DNA of 64,000 bases from Branchiostoma floridae (Eukaryota > Chordata > Leptocardii > Amphioxiformes > Branchiostomatidae), in the NCBI RefSeq assembly GCF_000003815.2, contig NC_049982.1, positions 20,604,083 to 20,668,082 of the forward strand. The letters are read 5' to 3'. Under the pieces are notes generated by a model. That model was not told the DNA's origin, made no database searches, and saw nothing but the letters and a program-made list of their open reading frames with translations. The translations under genes were made by a program, and so were the position numbers. This document shows positions 60,950 through 64,000 of this stretch, piece after piece. Within the stretch, counting starts at the first letter, position 1. The number at the start of each line of letters is the position of its first letter.

Positions 60950-61928
60950 GGGGCCCCAATGCCCTTTTGCGTAGAGCGTAATCGGCCGTTTTAATTTTAC
61001 GTAGAGCGTAGACGGATCGCTTAATTCAACGTAGAGCGTAATCAGTGCATTTTGCGTAGAGCCTAATTGACTCTTTTAATTCTACGTAATGCGTTGTAGC
61101 TCGCCGGAATTTACCGAAAAACGTAATGGATGAATTGTGCGTATAGCGGAATCAAACCTGCCCTAACCATTGCCCTAAGTCCCTTCAAAATGCAGGAAAT
61201 TGCGTTTCAGAGGGTCGAAATTTCAAAATTTCCGTGGACCTCTTTGCGACACCCCGCACCATCTGCGCTCACGGCGACATGGTGAAAATATGGTGGGGGC
61301 GTCGCCCTCAAAAACTTAAACTGTATTTTCAATAGAAATTGCATTATAGATTCGTCCATGAAGGTTAGACATCCAGGTATTAAATAAGATACGAGAAGTA
61401 TGCCAAAAACAGTTACTCCAGCAAAATCATATCCAGTTGCTTATTTTTATTTGAGTAACTGTTTTGGCGGCATTAAGTATTGCCTTGTCTGCTCGGAGAA
61501 AAAGTTGCCCCTCAAATGCAGGAAGTAACGTTTCAGAGGGTCAAGATTTCAAAATTTTCCCGGGGAGCATGCCCCGCGACCCCCTAGGATTGTCGCGCCA
61601 TCGGCGCTTAAGATGATAAATTCGGTCAGCATTATTGCCCCCCCCCCCGCCAGACCCCCGCGTTAGAAATTTGCTGCCGCCGCGTCTGCCACCGGTTACC
61701 ATTGATGGTCATTGATACTTTTAACTCAACTTTTTTCACTTCTATGTATCATAAATACCATCTTTGACACAAACGCTCAGTCGCTCGGTGATGAGTTCTG
61801 TATAATGTGTGGGGAAGCTTTCGAATTTAGCGTAGAGCGTAGAGAGGCTCCCTGAATTCAGCGTAATACGTAGCCGGTCACCAGAATTTAGCGTAGAGCG
61901 TTGTCGGGACCCCCCCATTGGGGCCCTC
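60950..61928. mobile_element. 979-bp DNA element with iterated CGTAGAGCG motifs and 7-bp target duplication
   Basis: It starts GGGGCCCCAATG and ends CATTGGGGCCCTC, flanked on both sides by CTACATG (60943-60949 and 61929-61935). Inside both ends the motif CGTAGAGCG recurs: three exact copies plus variants near the left end, two exact copies plus a variant near the right. Those near the left are separated by CGG or TTTAATT-like spacers. No coding capacity was seen. The iterated subterminal motifs look like transposase-binding sites. Confidence 0.8.
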
Positions 61929-61935
61929 CTACATG

Positions 61936-63539
61936 TGAGGTTAAAAGGGCATTCCACTCCAGAAGGGAGTCTTGTTTTCCAATAGATAATGTGTCAATGA
62001 ATACATAATCAGCCGAATTTTGTGGAATTCACCTTGGGATGAATTACGGGATGTGTGTTTTATAAAACAATAATGACACTCACTAAACCCATGCAGACCC
62101 TACCCATGCATTCCCTATACGCATAGACACTTTGTTTATCGTACATATTTTCGGAACAAATGAGGTACGCTAATCACACCGAGAAGGCAAATTGCTCATA
62201 AGATAGCAAAGAATACAAGAACAAGACGAGATTTCTTAGCGAACCGAAAATTAGTTTTGTAACCTTACCTAAAAGTTTTGCATTGTATTCAGCCATAGGA
62301 TTAATTCAATTAGAGGGTACTTGGGGAGTTTAGTAGAAGACTGAATGCTTTTGAGGCATGTGGAGCAACTGGGTACTTTATCGTATAGTGTGAAGTAGTA
62401 TGCAGTTATCACTTCCTAAAACTAATATCTATCGGAAAATAACACTCCCGTGTGGAGTGGAATGCCCCTTTAAGGTTTCCTCTCTGGCTATATTGGCAGT
62501 TTGGCCTTCCATTTTGTAATCAATGAATTAAGAAAGAACTGTAATTGTACTGAATATTTATAGCTGGGCATGAAAGAATTCTAAATATATTGCATAATTT
62601 GTTTGACCATATGGATGGTGTAATCAAGTTTTATTTTCCCTGATATTATTTTTCTAACAGAAAATACAGCACTTTGGTATATACCGCTGCAACTAAATTA
62701 TGTTTTTATGTGCTTAATGATCAAAGCTACAAGTGTACATTAACAGATCTTGATATCTACTACTTATTGTTATAGATGTGAGTAACTATTGATGATGTGA
62801 TGTATCCAAGCATGATATCAGATTCATCAGTATCATGCACTTCAATACTCACTTCATACTGATGCACTTAGTAACATTTTTAGATTTGTAGTTTTTATAC
62901 TTGTTGTCTCCATTGCATAGGAATGTGACATTTGTAGCTTGGAGTAACATAAGAATCAAAGTGTACATACAATGCACTCCCCACCAAGGAGGAGAGTGTG
63001 GACAGAACATGGGAGATATGGTAGAAAGGTCACAATCTTCCCCTGAACAACCTCTGCTTGGAGAGTAGATATTATTCCCCTTTTTGTTACGCTCCATGCC
63101 CCTGTAGGAAGGCCTGGTGGAGGTTACCATACTTTTACAAGACCTCCCACTGGTGGTCTGGTATTAACTAGGATAGCACCAGGTAGGGCTATGCCCCAGC
63201 AATCTAACATAACGTTACCATGAGCAACTATCTGTATATTACTATTAGTCATCACTTTGGTCACAATGCTGGCGTTTCAGTCAGGCAACAGCAGCTCGCT
63301 GCATCAAAGGATTTGTCCTGCCCCAGTGCAGCACTTAAAATTCCAAACATCATTTTCTGAAAGCCATATGATCTTCTATCAGCATGTAGCAACATGACGC
63401 TGTGCTGTACACTCATTCTTACTCATCCACGTGATAGACTGGTGAAAGTGGGATTCCCCAACGTAACGATGACGTTAACCAATCACAAGAACGGGATTCC
63501 GAATCGCCCGGAATTGTCCAATCAGAAGCGAGAGTGCAC
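61936..63539. other. Non-coding stretch, no gene seen
   Basis: No supported coding sequence. The block at 62325-62400 (GGGAGTTTAGTAGAAGACTG) is similar to 50100-50200 (GGGAGTTTAGTAGAATGTTG), both followed by an ACTTG or ACTTTAT block and CTTCCTAAAA, so another dispersed repeat is likely. No POLL exon is evident. Confidence 0.45.
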
Positions 63540-63545
63540 TATATA
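63540..63545 (+). promoter_or_regulatory. TATA box of the 107-residue gene
   Basis: TATATA lies 84 nt upstream of the ATG at 63629, in CACTATATAGC. That would place a transcription start near 63570 and give a 5' leader of about 60 nt. Confidence 0.5.
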
Positions 63546-63628
63546 GCTTATTATGCAGGTGCAGCGCGCCAGAAACACTACAGACAACACTACAGAAGTC
63601 GGAAGTCAAGTTCGCTGGTGGGAACATT

Positions 63629-63952
63629 ATGTCTGCTGCTGACGAATTCAGGAGAGGCCCACGCCGACGGAACGCCATGGGGAATGTCTTGGAAGGAATC
63701 GACGCAAATACTCTGCAGAATCTTCGAGAAGAGTACAGCGAGCGTACCGAGGAGGGGCACCGGGTGGACCCGGCAATGGTCCCGGCTTCAGAGGAGAGTG
63801 TGCTGCCGACCAGCCCGCTACTACTGCGGCGGAGAAACGCCGTGCCAGACGTGCGGGTCGGAGTGGAACGTGCCGAGCTCAGGAGGCTGAGGGAGCAGTA
63901 CGGAGTGTCCTGGAGACCAAACGGAATTTTCCTCAGCAATGCCGTCTTTTGA
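63629..63952 (+). CDS. Small internally duplicated protein of unknown function (107 aa)
   Basis: A GC-rich single-exon frame starts at an ATG (ATTATGTCTGCTGCTGAC) and stops with TGA at 63952. The protein has two copies of a ~25-residue unit, RRRNAMGNVLEGIDANTLQN (then LREEY) and RRRNAVPDVRVGVERAELRR (then LREQY), sharing the pattern RRRNA-x3-V-x2-G-(I/V)-(D/E)-x3-L-x2-LRE-x-Y. Between them is a Pro/Ser linker (MVPASEESVLPTSP). Each unit looks helical and charged. There is no signal peptide or membrane segment. The TATA box, codon bias and internal repeat argue that it is a real gene, but I do not recognise it. It would lie inside a POLL intron or beyond POLL; the window ends 48 bp later. Confidence 0.6.
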   Translation: MSAADEFRRGPRRRNAMGNVLEGIDANTLQNLREEYSERTEEGHRVDPAMVPASEESVLPTSPLLLRRRNAVPDVRVGVERAELRRLREQYGVSWRPNGIFLSNAVF

Positions 63953-64000
63953 TACTCTCTCCGGCGGGGGAATTCAGGAACTGATACTTTCTTATCCCAA

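Overview
The window looks like nuclear DNA of an invertebrate deuterostome, most probably an amphioxus (Branchiostoma). The inference rests on several things: intron-rich genes with GT-AG introns of a few hundred bases to several kilobases; a mosaic extracellular protein (furin-like, ephrin-receptor-like, EGF, CUB and F5/8-type C domains); a leucine-rich-repeat receptor with repeated IxPYxxxY tail motifs; a CR1-like retrotransposon that begins with a 2A-like motif; and many short inverted-repeat elements and microsatellites in introns. No bacterial, organellar, rRNA or CRISPR sequence was seen. Two runs of exactly 100 N (34422-34521 and 48838-48937) are assembly gaps.

Layout. (1) 1-12024, plus strand: the 3' part of a mosaic secreted or membrane-exposed protein gene. 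Its exons join in consistent phase: 1-267, 807-1106, 1277-1455, 1589-1784, 2077-2223, 2749-2950, 3176-3334, 3913-4008, 5829-6449, 6800-6910, 7732-7873, 8204-8409 and 11588-~12000. (2) 12025-18221: no gene seen; repeats, including an 870-bp inverted-repeat element. (3) 18222-21052, minus: a two-exon, arginine-rich, 360-residue orphan. (4) 21053-26607: no gene seen; a long TG microsatellite with an attached dispersed repeat. (5) 26608-38347, minus: nucleoporin NUP107, 19 exons, complete. (6) 38348-38984: a 637-bp gap between divergent starts, probably a shared promoter. (7) 38985-55854 and beyond, plus: DNA polymerase lambda (POLL), seven exons from the BRCT domain to the first two catalytic aspartates; its 3' exons are not visible before the window ends.

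Two large non-LTR retrotransposons sit in POLL introns. The first (41754-47611) is a full-length L1/Tx1-type element with two intact reading frames and a poly(A) tail. It is flanked by an apparently perfect direct duplication of about 341 bp, extraordinarily long for a target-site duplication. The duplicated DNA covers the stop codon and start of the 3' UTR of a minus-strand LRR receptor gene (47917-50970) nested in the same POLL intron. The second (56446-59786) is a CR1-like element whose single 1073-residue ORF starts with a 2A-like motif and a PHD-type zinc finger, and which ends in eight ATACAG units.

At the right edge (63629-63952) is a short single-exon reading frame, downstream of a TATA box, that encodes an internally duplicated 107-residue protein of unknown function. 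The introns also hold several families of short inverted-repeat elements. Some have recognisable target duplications: two TAGCCTGG...CCAGGCTA elements with perfect 9-bp duplications, and a 979-bp element with iterated CGTAGAGCG motifs and a 7-bp duplication.

NUP107 and POLL are housekeeping genes (nuclear pore Y-complex; gap-filling DNA repair). The mosaic protein and the LRR receptor look like fast-evolving lineage-specific surface or extracellular proteins.
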